A stretch of DNA of 59,540 nt, taken from Bradyrhizobium sp. CCH5-F6 (lineage in GTDB: Bacteria > Pseudomonadota > Alphaproteobacteria > Rhizobiales > Xanthobacteraceae). A program made the position numbers and the translations under genes. Positions within the stretch are counted from its first letter, which is position 1, and each line of letters begins with the position of its first letter. The DNA lies in assembly GCF_001556045.1 (NCBI RefSeq), contig NZ_LSIC01000053.1, positions 1 through 59,540 of the forward strand, read 5' to 3'. The notes under the pieces are model-generated. The model searched no databases, was not told the DNA's origin, and worked only from the letters and a program-made list of their open reading frames with translations. This document shows positions 18,776 to 26,492 of the stretch, piece after piece.

Positions 18776-19501
18776 TCAGGCGACGAATTTCTCCAGCACG
18801 CCCATCAACGCCTCCGGCGTCGTGACATTCGGCGCATGACTCGCATCGAGCTCGATGTAGCGCCAGCCGTCCTCGCTCCTGGTACGTCTCGCAAACTGCC
18901 CGAACACATCGCCCGGCGGAATGCGCGTGCAATAGATGTAGCTGCGCGGCACGGACGGCTCGCCGTGCTCGAGCCTCAAGCGCGTCTCGAAGCACTTGAT
19001 CGGCATCGGGACTCGGCGGGCATTGAGCCAATCGAGATCGGCTTGGGGCGTGTCGGGTGGCGGCGGATTCGGCGGGATGCGATAGCCGTCGCCGGCAGCG
19101 GCCGCCTTGCGCATCGGCTCGCGCCCGGACTCGTTGAGATCGAACAGCGATTGGCCATCGCGGGGAACGAAGGCGTCCAGATAGATCAGCTGCGTCACGC
19201 GCTCGCGCGCGCGATCAGCAACGCCGGTCGCGACCATGCCACCATAGCTGTGGCCAAGCAGCACGATGTCGCTGAGATCCTCGAAGGCGATGACGTTGAG
19301 GATGTCCTGGATGTGCGTTTCCAGATCGATCGCAGGGCTTGCCAGATGCGCGCGCTCGCCGAGCCCGGTATAAGTCGGCGCCACCAGGCGGTGGCCGGCC
19401 TGCGCCATCAGCGGATGCATCTTCTTCCAGGCCCATCCGCCGGACCAGGCGCCATGACAGAGCAGGAAGGTCTTCGCGCGTGCGGCCATCGGCGTTTCCA
19501 T
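18776..19501 (-). CDS. Alpha/beta hydrolase, plant-esterase-like type
   Basis: The 241-residue cytosolic protein has the oxyanion segment CHGAWSGGWAW (about residues 15-25) and the nucleophile elbow GHSYGGMVATG (Ser near 84). The catalytic Asp and His probably lie in the C-terminal third (His in LDASHAPNVTTPEAL). The pattern resembles the salicylate-binding-protein-2 and hydroxynitrile-lyase group, but the substrate is unknown. It appears to be transcribed alone. ATG 19501 is used; a second ATG four codons later (MAARAK) is possible. Confidence 0.88.
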   Translation of the reverse strand: METPMAARAKTFLLCHGAWSGGWAWKKMHPLMAQAGHRLVAPTYTGLGERAHLASPAIDLETHIQDILNVIAFEDLSDIVLLGHSYGGMVATGVADRARERVTQLIYLDAFVPRDGQSLFDLNESGREPMRKAAAAGDGYRIPPNPPPPDTPQADLDWLNARRVPMPIKCFETRLRLEHGEPSVPRSYIYCTRIPPGDVFGQFARRTRSEDGWRYIELDASHAPNVTTPEALMGVLEKFVA

Positions 19502-19555
19502 CGTTCTTGTTGGTACGACGGAGTGTAGCGGCCGGACGCGCGGTGTAAACGCCGC

Positions 19556-19984
19556 TCAGGCTGCGCGCGTGTCCACCTTCACCAGCACCGGCGCAAGCTC
19601 ACCGGCCTCGCGCCGCAGCTTGCTCGCCTCGAAACCGTGCATGCCGAGCTGCCATTGCAGGCCGACGATGGCGCCCTTGGTCGGTTGCAGCAATGCGAGC
19701 GAGGCGAACAGCGTCACCGGCAGCCACACCGCGAGTTGCAACCACTCCGGCGGCGCATAGGCAGTCTCGACGGCGAGGATCGCGGGAACCACGAGATGGC
19801 CGACCACGACCATCACGAGATAGGCGGGAAAGTCGTCCGCGCGCTGGTGGAACAGCTCCTCGCCACAATGGTCGCAGGCGTCGGCCACTTTGAGGAAGCG
19901 GCCGAACATGTGCCCTTCCCCGCAATTCGGACATTTGCCGCTGAAACCGCGCCACATCGCTTTTGCCAGAGAGACCGTCGCCAT
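19556..19984 (-). CDS. DUF983 membrane protein with zinc-ribbon motifs
   Basis: The 142-residue protein has two CxxC pairs near its N-terminus (GKCPNCGEGHMF and DACDHCGEELFH), likely one metal site. Two membrane segments follow (about residues 55-75 and 82-100: LVMVVVGHLVVPAILAV, LAVWLPVTLFASLALL). This is the DUF983 layout. Function is not established; some family members lie near cytochrome oxidase genes, but none are here. It is divergent from a MocR regulator with a 79-bp gap holding direct repeats, so MocR control is likely. Confidence 0.9.
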   Translation of the reverse strand: MATVSLAKAMWRGFSGKCPNCGEGHMFGRFLKVADACDHCGEELFHQRADDFPAYLVMVVVGHLVVPAILAVETAYAPPEWLQLAVWLPVTLFASLALLQPTKGAIVGLQWQLGMHGFEASKLRREAGELAPVLVKVDTRAA

Positions 19985-20008
19985 GACCCCACCTCTTCCT
20001 TTTCAACG

Positions 20009-20038
20009 ATCCATACAATAATATCTTGCATCCATACA
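20009..20038. promoter_or_regulatory. Direct repeat, candidate MocR operator
   Basis: ATCCATACA occurs at 20009-20017 and again at 20030-20038, a period of 21 bp or two helical turns. TATTAT, a -10-like box for the DUF983 gene, reads on the minus strand at 20023-20018 between them. MocR proteins commonly bind paired direct repeats. Confidence 0.7.
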
Positions 20039-20063
20039 TTCAAAGGATATGGGGCTAAATTGC

Positions 20064-21434
20064 ATGGATTGGACCCCTACAATCTCGGAGCTGAGCGGTC
20101 CGCGCTATCAGCGCATCGTCGAGGCGATGGAGGCCGACATTGCTGCCGGCCGCCTCGTGCGCGGCCAGCAATTGCCGACGCAGCGCGCGCTCGCGAAAGC
20201 GCTCGGCATCGACCTGACCACGGTGACGCGCGCCTACACCGAGGCGAGGCGCCGCGGCATCATGGAAGCCCGGGTCGGACAGGGCTCGTTCGTGTCGGAG
20301 ACCAGCGCGCGCCGCGCGGTCGACCTGCCGCATCCCGTCGCGATCGATCTTTCGATGAACGTGCCGCCGCATCCGCTGGAGGCGCAGCTCGACGAGCGCA
20401 TCATCGCCGGGCTGGAAGCCATCCGCGCGCAATCGGGCCTCACGGCGTATCTCAACTATCAGCCGCCCGGCGGCAGCACGCATGAGCGCGAGGTCGCGGC
20501 GCGCTGGATGCGCGCACGCGTTGCGCATGCGCAGGCCGACAAGCTCCTGATCTTCCCCGGCGCGCAAACCATCCTGTTCAACCTGCTCGCCCATCTTGCG
20601 CGGCCCGGCGACATCGTGCTGACGGAAGCGCTCACTTTTCCGGGCATCAAGGCCGCCGCAGCACGGCTCGGCGTCAAGCTTGTCGGCGTCGCCATGGATG
20701 ACGGCGGCATCCTGCCCGATGCGCTGGCGAAGGCGTGCCGCGCGCACCGACCCAAGGCCGTCTATCTCATTCCGACGCTGCACAATCCGACCACCGCGAC
20801 GTTGTCCGCCGAGCGGCGCAGTGCCATCGCAAGGATCATTCGCGATGCCGACACGGTCTTGATCGAGGACGACGCCTACGGCCCGCTCGACCGCTCGGCA
20901 TCGCCGATCGCGAGCCTCATTCCGGAGCGGACTTATCTCGCGACCACACTGTCAAAATGCATCGCGCCCGCGCTGCGCGTCGCCTACCTGCTGACGCCCG
21001 ACAGCGGCGCGCAACGGGACATGCGCACGTACTTGCAAGCGACCGTGCAGATGCCGGCGCCATTGATGGTCGCGCTGGTGACGCATTGGATCGAAAGCGG
21101 CATTGCCGATCGCATCATCGCCGCCATCCGCAGCGAGGCGGTCGGCCGCCAGCAGCTCGCGCAGCGCACGCTGAGGGGTTTTCAATTCCTGGCCAGGCCC
21201 GCCGCCCATCATCTGTGGTTGCGGCTGCCTGAGGGCCGGCCGGATGTCGCGGCACATCTCCTGCGGAATGGACTGGCGGTCGTCGCCGCCGATGCTTTCA
21301 CGGTCGACGGGACACCGCCTCACGCGGCGCGTGTCTCGCTGGGGGCGGCGCGGAACAGATCGGAATTGACGGAAGCACTGCGCATCCTGATCGGCGCGCT
21401 GCAGAAGCCTGCCGACACCAGGCAGATCGTCTAG
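20064..21434 (+). CDS. MocR-type regulator (GntR winged helix fused to aminotransferase fold)
   Basis: The protein has an N-terminal GntR winged helix (about residues 10-80: GPRYQRIVEAMEADIAAGRL, QLPTQRALAKALGIDLTTVTRAY). A class I aminotransferase-like domain follows, with the PLP-binding lysine in LATTLSKCIAPALRVAYLL and the motif HNPTTATLS. MocR proteins use PLP or its adduct with an amine as an effector. The ATG at 20064 (MDWTPTISEL) fits the family; an ATG at 20049 adds five residues and also follows AAAGGA too closely. Target genes probably include its own and DUF983. It ends 1 bp from the convergent next gene. Confidence 0.92.
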   Translation: MDWTPTISELSGPRYQRIVEAMEADIAAGRLVRGQQLPTQRALAKALGIDLTTVTRAYTEARRRGIMEARVGQGSFVSETSARRAVDLPHPVAIDLSMNVPPHPLEAQLDERIIAGLEAIRAQSGLTAYLNYQPPGGSTHEREVAARWMRARVAHAQADKLLIFPGAQTILFNLLAHLARPGDIVLTEALTFPGIKAAAARLGVKLVGVAMDDGGILPDALAKACRAHRPKAVYLIPTLHNPTTATLSAERRSAIARIIRDADTVLIEDDAYGPLDRSASPIASLIPERTYLATTLSKCIAPALRVAYLLTPDSGAQRDMRTYLQATVQMPAPLMVALVTHWIESGIADRIIAAIRSEAVGRQQLAQRTLRGFQFLARPAAHHLWLRLPEGRPDVAAHLLRNGLAVVAADAFTVDGTPPHAARVSLGAARNRSELTEALRILIGALQKPADTRQIV

Positions 21435-21435
21435 G

Positions 21436-21699
21436 TCATCGACGGTGACGTCGATGGCCGGAGCGCACCGCCGGCACCCCAGCTGACGGATAGGCCTGCG
21501 CTGCGTAAGCATCACTCGGCATTGCCTGCTGACCGAGAGCCGCACGCGCCGCAGGCGTGAGCTGCCCGCCATTCAGAACGTCGCGGTCAGGATGAGCGGC
21601 CTGATAGGCGGCGGGCTCGGAAAACTGGGCCTGGGCCATCGTCGGCGTCAATGCGACCGCCAGCAGCGCGGCTGCAACGGCAATTTCGGTGCGGGTCAT
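21436..21699 (-). CDS. Small secreted protein of unknown function
   Basis: The 87-residue product has a clear signal peptide (MTRTEIAVAAALLAVALTPT, cleavage after AQA near residue 24). The mature part is about 60 residues with FSEPAAYQAAHPDRDVLNGG and a basic histidine-arginine end (SGHRRHRR). From memory, similar short periplasmic proteins occur in Bradyrhizobium without an assigned role. It abuts the MocR gene end to end. Confidence 0.75.
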   Translation of the reverse strand: MTRTEIAVAAALLAVALTPTMAQAQFSEPAAYQAAHPDRDVLNGGQLTPAARAALGQQAMPSDAYAAQAYPSAGVPAVRSGHRRHRR

Positions 21700-21845
21700 G
21701 GTCAGTCTCCATCATAGCGTTCAGGACTGCCCCATTCGAGCGAACGATCGCGCCGGGCAGCCCCCAGGATTGAAGTACGGCCATCATCTAGGCGTGTCTT
21801 CCGCAAAAGCCCGACACCGCAGATCACGCCTGTGTGCAGTATGGA

Positions 21846-21875
21846 TTGACCTGCCCGGCAGCAGGCATGTTATCC
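21846..21875 (+). promoter_or_regulatory. Candidate sigma-70 promoter of the TauE/SafE gene
   Basis: TTGACC at 21846-21851 and TTATCC at 21870-21875 are separated by 18 bases, about 50 bases ahead of the start codon. The match is fair for an alphaproteobacterial housekeeping promoter. Confidence 0.5.
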
Positions 21876-21927
21876 GGGCAATGGCGATCAATAATTCGGG
21901 ATCGTCCCTTGCGACAAGGATGATCCG

Positions 21928-22671
21928 TTGGACACGCATACCTACGTCCTGCTGCTGTTCGGCGCGCTGGCCGGTGGCTTCGTCTCGGGACTGGCCGGGT
22001 TCGGCACGGCGTTGATGGCGCTCGGCATCTGGCTCTACGTGCTGCCGCCCTCGCTCGCGGTGCCGCTGGTGCTGATTTGCTCGGTAATCGCACAGACCTC
22101 GACGCTGCCCTCGATGTGGAAGAGCTTCGATCTGTCGCTGGTGTGGCCGTTCCTGATCGGTGGACTGATCGGCGTGCCGCTGGGAACCATGATGGTCGCC
22201 TCGGCGGATCCCAAAGTGTTCAAGCTGAGCGTCGGTGTGCTGCTCCTGATCTTTTCGAGCGCGCTGTACCTCAACAAGAGGCCGCTCGCGATCAAGTTCG
22301 GCGGCAGGATCGCCGACGGCGCGATCGGCTTTGCGGGCGGCATTCTGGGCGGCCTCGCCGGACTCTCGGGCCCGCTGCCGATCCTGTGGGCCAACATCCG
22401 CGGCTGGAACAAGCACGAGCGTCGCGGCATCTTCCAGCTCTTCAACTTCACGGTGCTCGCGACTGCGCTGGCGTTGCAAACCGCATCCGGCCTCGTCGCC
22501 TTCAAGGTGGTCTGGCTCGCACTGGTCGCGTTTCCGGGCACGCTGATCGGCGCATGGGCCGGTGCCCGGGTCTATCACGCCCTGAGCGACAAGCATTTCG
22601 GCGATGTCGTGCTCGGCCTGTTGTTCCTGTCGGGCCTTGGCCTGGTCTGGAACAGTCTCGGCGCGCTCTAA
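21928..22671 (+). CDS. TauE/SafE (TSUP) family membrane permease
   Basis: The 247-residue protein has about seven to eight membrane segments and the paired glycine-rich TSUP repeats: GALAGGFVSGLAGFGTALMAL (residues 12-32, written here as one short stretch GGFVSGLAGFG) and GFAGGILGGLAGLSGPLPIL near 135. Family members move sulfite, sulfoacetate or other organosulfur and carboxylate anions; the substrate here is unknown. The start is TTG at 21928 with AAGGA eight bases before it. It stands alone, convergent with the MATE gene. Confidence 0.9.
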   Translation: MDTHTYVLLLFGALAGGFVSGLAGFGTALMALGIWLYVLPPSLAVPLVLICSVIAQTSTLPSMWKSFDLSLVWPFLIGGLIGVPLGTMMVASADPKVFKLSVGVLLLIFSSALYLNKRPLAIKFGGRIADGAIGFAGGILGGLAGLSGPLPILWANIRGWNKHERRGIFQLFNFTVLATALALQTASGLVAFKVVWLALVAFPGTLIGAWAGARVYHALSDKHFGDVVLGLLFLSGLGLVWNSLGAL

Positions 22672-22703
22672 AGCATAATAGAGTCAGGCTCAACCGGCGC
22701 AGG

Positions 22704-22736
22704 CGATTACCTCTCCCCGACGGGGAGAGGTAATCG
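22704..22736. terminator. Perfect 15-bp hairpin between convergent genes
   Basis: CGATTACCTCTCCCC pairs perfectly with GGGGAGAGGTAATCG across a 3-base loop. It lies between the TSUP gene (plus) and the MATE gene (minus) and could end transcription from both. It shares its CTCTCCCC...GGGGAGAG core with the longer dispersed repeats of this window. Confidence 0.65.
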
Positions 22737-22815
22737 GAGTTCTCCGCACGCATCGATTCAATCAAACACATTCCGCCTTAGCCCTTCCGTCCTCCCAGCA
22801 AGGAACAAGTTGTCG

Positions 22816-24225
22816 TCACACAGGCTCGCGGGCGAGAGGCGCGATGGGTTCGGGGCTCTCCTGCTCTGGGGCCTTCTCCTCCTTCGGCGCCAACGTCAGG
22901 CGCTTGTTGAACTCGCGGCGCAGCAGCCACAGGCTCAAGCCGGCCTGCAACGTGGTCGTCGCGACCGACAGGTACCAGACGTGCTCCATGCGAAAGCCCG
23001 GCCGCGTCGAGAGCCAGATCGCCGGCAGCGAATAGGTGAACACGCGCGTCGCCGAGGTCAGGAGCACCGGCTTGGTGTTGCCGAGGGCCTGGAACATGCT
23101 CGAGCAGGTGAAGATCAGCCCCTGCGCGACAATGTTGAGCGAAATGATCCGCAGGAACAGGTAAGCGATCTCCATGGTCTCGCGGTCGTTCGAGAATCCG
23201 CCGAGCAGCAACTCCGGCTTCAACTGCGCAAGGATCATGAAGCCGGCCATCACGAGCGTGACGATCAAAGCGGCCTTGACGAAAGTTTCCCGCACGCGGG
23301 CAGCGTTGGCTGCGCCGACGTTCTGGCCGGCGATCGGCCCGGCCGCCAGCCCGACCGCAAGCGCAGGCATGTTGATCAGGCCGAGCACGCGCTGCCCGAT
23401 GCCGAATCCCGCCTGCGCCGCCGCGCCGAAATCGCGCAGCACGTAATAGACCACCGCCATGAAGATGAACATCATCGCGAACTCGCCGCCGGCCGGCAGG
23501 CCGACATTGAGGATGCGCTTCAAATGGCGCGGCTGCGGCCGCCACTGCGCGGCGTTGAAAGCGACATAGCGCTCGACCTTGCAGAAATAGACCAGCAGCA
23601 TCAGCGCGCCGACGGCGACCGCGATCGAACTCGCAAGCCCTGCGCCGGCAACGCCCAGCGCATAGCCGGTGCCCCATCCAGAGATCAGCACCGGCGCCAG
23701 CGCGATATTGATGGCCACGGCAAGCGTCTGCACCAGCATGACGGGACGAACGATACCGGTGGCGCGCAGCGCCGATCCCATCACCTGGGTCGCGAACTGC
23801 AGCGCGAGCGCCGGCATGAACCACAACAGATAAGTGGTCCCCGCCTCGATCGTGGCTTGGTCCGCCGCGATCGCACGCATATAGGCGCGCGACAGCGCGG
23901 CACCTGCGACCAGGGTCAACAAGCCGAACAGCACCGACAGCACCATCGCCTGGTTGAAGATCAGGTTTGCATCCGCCCGGTCCTTGCGTCCTACGGCATG
24001 CGCGATCAGCGCCACCGCGCCGACGCCAAGCACCTGCATCAGCCCGTTGACGAGGAAGCCGGCATTGCCGGCCGCGGCAACGCCCGCGACCGCGGCGTCG
24101 CCCAGGCCCGACACGAAATAGAGGTCGACCAGCTGGCAGATCATGATCGTGACCATGCCGACCATGATCGGAGGGGCCATGGCCAGGATGTGTCTCACGA
24201 TGGAGCCGTTCGTCAGGTCTTTCAT
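22816..24225 (-). CDS. MATE-family multidrug exporter
   Basis: The 469-residue protein has 12 predicted membrane segments in two homologous halves, with MATE patterns such as APPIMVGMVTIMICQLVDLYF at the start (quoted part MVTIMICQLVDLYF), NIALAPVLISGWG and GLPAGGEFAMM. It would export drugs or metabolites by sodium or proton antiport. Start chosen at ATG 24225 (MKDLTNGSIVRHIL), with AAGGATGG before it; the longer frame to 24381 overlaps the ABC gene and is rejected. It follows the ABC exporter gene by 64 bp, probably in one transcript. Confidence 0.93.
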   Translation of the reverse strand: MKDLTNGSIVRHILAMAPPIMVGMVTIMICQLVDLYFVSGLGDAAVAGVAAAGNAGFLVNGLMQVLGVGAVALIAHAVGRKDRADANLIFNQAMVLSVLFGLLTLVAGAALSRAYMRAIAADQATIEAGTTYLLWFMPALALQFATQVMGSALRATGIVRPVMLVQTLAVAINIALAPVLISGWGTGYALGVAGAGLASSIAVAVGALMLLVYFCKVERYVAFNAAQWRPQPRHLKRILNVGLPAGGEFAMMFIFMAVVYYVLRDFGAAAQAGFGIGQRVLGLINMPALAVGLAAGPIAGQNVGAANAARVRETFVKAALIVTLVMAGFMILAQLKPELLLGGFSNDRETMEIAYLFLRIISLNIVAQGLIFTCSSMFQALGNTKPVLLTSATRVFTYSLPAIWLSTRPGFRMEHVWYLSVATTTLQAGLSLWLLRREFNKRLTLAPKEEKAPEQESPEPIAPLAREPV

Positions 24226-24289
24226 GTCGTTCCATCCTTGACGCATTCCTCGGCGGCGTGACAGCGGAGCCCCCGCCGCCCCGCACCGT

Positions 24290-26089
24290 TCATTCCGCGG
24301 CCGCGATATACCCGAGCTCCACCACCTGGCGCTCGAACAGGCCGCGATAGACGCCGTCTTGCTTGGCTGCGAGCATCGCATGCGTGCCTTGCTCGACGAT
24401 CTCCCCGCGGTCGAACACCAGGATGCGATCGAGGCTCCTCACCGTCGACAGGCGATGCGCGATCACGATCGAGGTACGGCCCTTCATCAGGCGCTCCATC
24501 GCCTGCTGGATCAGCGCCTCCGATTCCGAATCGAGGCTCGACGTCGCCTCGTCCAGGATCAGCACCGGCGCGTCCGCCAGGAAAGCGCGCGCCAGCGCCA
24601 CGCGCTGCCGTTCGCCGCCCGACAGTTTCACGCCGCGCTCGCCGACCAGCGTGCCGTAGCCCTTCGGCAGGCGCAGGATGAAATCATGCGCGTTGGCAAG
24701 CCGCGCCGCCTGCTCGATCGCTTCGAGGCTGGCTCCGGGCCGGCCATAGGCGATGTTCTCCGCGAGCGTGCGGTGGAACAGGATCGGCTCCTGCTGCACG
24801 ATCGCGATCTGGCTGCGCAGCGATTGCTGCGTGGCGTGCGCGATGTCCTGCCCGTCGATCAGCACGCGGCCGCCGGTGACGTCGTAGAGCCGCTGCACCA
24901 GCTTGACGAAGGTGGTCTTGCCGGAGCCGGAGCGGCCGACCAGGCCGACGCGTTCGCCGGCACGGATCGTCAGCGACAGCCCATCGTACAACGGCGCGCG
25001 GTGGCCGCCATACTGGAACGTGACGTCGTCGAACACGATCTGGCCGCCCTCGATCATGATCGGCCGCGCGTCGGGCGCATCCGCGATGCCGATCGGCTCG
25101 TCATGGATCGCCACCAGCTCGTCCATGTCGTTGACCGAGCGCTGCAGATTGTTGATGTGCATGCCGACGTCGCGCAGATAGGCGTGGATGACGTAGTAGC
25201 TCGTCAGCACATAGGTGACGTCGCCGGGCGAGGCATGACCCGACATCCACAGCAGCACCGATCCGCCAATCACGGACGCGCGCAGGCACAGCAGCAAGGA
25301 CAACTGCGACATCGCCGTGTAATTGTAGCGATACCAGGTCCGGCGCACGCGCACGCGCCAGCGGTTGATGACGCGGGCGAGCCGCATGTCCTCGCGCGCC
25401 TCCGCGCCGAACGACTTCACCACGGCATTGCAGGTCAGCGCGTCCGCCAGCGTGCCTCCGACCTTGGTGTCCCAAGCATTGGAGACGCGCGCCGCCGGCG
25501 CGATGTAGCGCGTCGAGAACACCACCGTGATCGCGACGTAGACGATCGCCCCGACCGCGATCACGAGGCCGAGCGAGGTCCAGTGCGCGCCGATCAGGAT
25601 CATCGAGCCGACCAGCACCAGCAGCGAGGGCGCCAGCGCCATCAGGATGGTGTCGTTCAGCAGGTCGAGCGCCCACATGCCGCGCGTGATCTTTCGCACC
25701 GTGGAGCCCGCAAAGGAGTTCGCGTGCCAATCGGTTGAGAAGCGCTGCACGCGCGTGAACGCGTCCTGCGCGACATCGGACATGATCTTCAGCGTGAACG
25801 GCACGATCGCCTGAAGGCCGACGAGGCGCAGCACCATCGAGGCCGCGCCCAGCGCCACGATGGCGCCGAATGCCACCAGCGCCGCATGACGCGCATCTGG
25901 ATCGGTCGGGCCGCGCGTCAACGCATCGACCAGGTGGCCCGAAAACACCGGCATGAACAGGTCGGCGACGGTCGCACCCAGCAGGCCGCCGGCCACGACG
26001 AGGCCGCGCCCGGGCTGCTTCAGCCAGTGCCGGAATACGAAGGGCAGCACCACGCGAATGGCTGCGGGTTTCTTGGACAGAGCGGTCAT
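24290..26089 (-). CDS. ABC exporter with fused membrane and ATPase domains
   Basis: The 599-residue half-transporter has a six-helix exporter domain (about residues 20-320) and a C-terminal ATPase. Walker A is GRSGSGKTTFV, the signature is LSGGERQRVALARA, Walker B is APVLILDEATSSLD and the switch histidine is in IVIAHRLST. This is the MsbA/MdlB-like multidrug or lipid exporter type; it would act as a homodimer. ATG 26089 (MTALSKK) is preferred to GTG 26107. It leads a two-gene unit with the MATE exporter. Confidence 0.95.
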   Translation of the reverse strand: MTALSKKPAAIRVVLPFVFRHWLKQPGRGLVVAGGLLGATVADLFMPVFSGHLVDALTRGPTDPDARHAALVAFGAIVALGAASMVLRLVGLQAIVPFTLKIMSDVAQDAFTRVQRFSTDWHANSFAGSTVRKITRGMWALDLLNDTILMALAPSLLVLVGSMILIGAHWTSLGLVIAVGAIVYVAITVVFSTRYIAPAARVSNAWDTKVGGTLADALTCNAVVKSFGAEAREDMRLARVINRWRVRVRRTWYRYNYTAMSQLSLLLCLRASVIGGSVLLWMSGHASPGDVTYVLTSYYVIHAYLRDVGMHINNLQRSVNDMDELVAIHDEPIGIADAPDARPIMIEGGQIVFDDVTFQYGGHRAPLYDGLSLTIRAGERVGLVGRSGSGKTTFVKLVQRLYDVTGGRVLIDGQDIAHATQQSLRSQIAIVQQEPILFHRTLAENIAYGRPGASLEAIEQAARLANAHDFILRLPKGYGTLVGERGVKLSGGERQRVALARAFLADAPVLILDEATSSLDSESEALIQQAMERLMKGRTSIVIAHRLSTVRSLDRILVFDRGEIVEQGTHAMLAAKQDGVYRGLFERQVVELGYIAAAE

Positions 26090-26492
26090 GACATCATCCG
26101 GCCGCACGCGCGGGCCGGCTCCATCGATGGACGCAGGCCAGCCACGAAGGCCGGAACGGCGTCACTCAAAACTGACTTTGACTTGGGAAGCGGAGCGATC
26201 GGGACGCTGGGTCGAAACCTTGGCCCAATCGAAGCTGGCGGAAGAGGCCTCTAGCAGGCCGCGTACATGCCGAGCCGGGAGATCATCGAGCGCGGGCGTA
26301 CGATCTGCGAATGCGACGAAATCATGCAAATCTCTCCCCGGTTCGAATGAATGAGGTGCGCTTTATAGATGTGTCTTTAGCGATCTGCAACGGGGCTCGC
26401 GCGAGATCACGAACGAGTGTTGCATTTTTGGTTCGACCCCGCTTCGTGCGGGGCATCCCGTCCTTGCGGGCGAGGACACCGAGCGCGCCGCG
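26090..26492. other. 403-bp gap upstream of the ABC-MATE unit
   Basis: This region lies ahead of the ABC gene (minus strand) and after the end of the MFS gene. The only coding candidate seen is a 24-codon frame at 26251-26325. An inverted pair CCCCGC TTCGT GCGGGG near 26439-26455 is close to the MFS stop's side and may be its terminator or a small repeat. The rest shows nothing I can name. Confidence 0.5.
26251..26325 (-). CDS. Possible 24-residue leader peptide upstream of the ABC exporter
   Basis: ATG at 26325 is preceded by GGGGAGAG with about 6-base spacing, the best ribosome site in this gap. The frame runs 24 codons to TAG, rich in serine and arginine (MISSHSQIVRPRSM...) and ending GMYAAC. 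It ends about 160 bases before the ABC start. A leader peptide controlling exporter expression by ribosome stalling is an inference; a chance frame remains possible. Confidence 0.4.
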   Translation of the reverse strand: MISSHSQIVRPRSMISRLGMYAAC

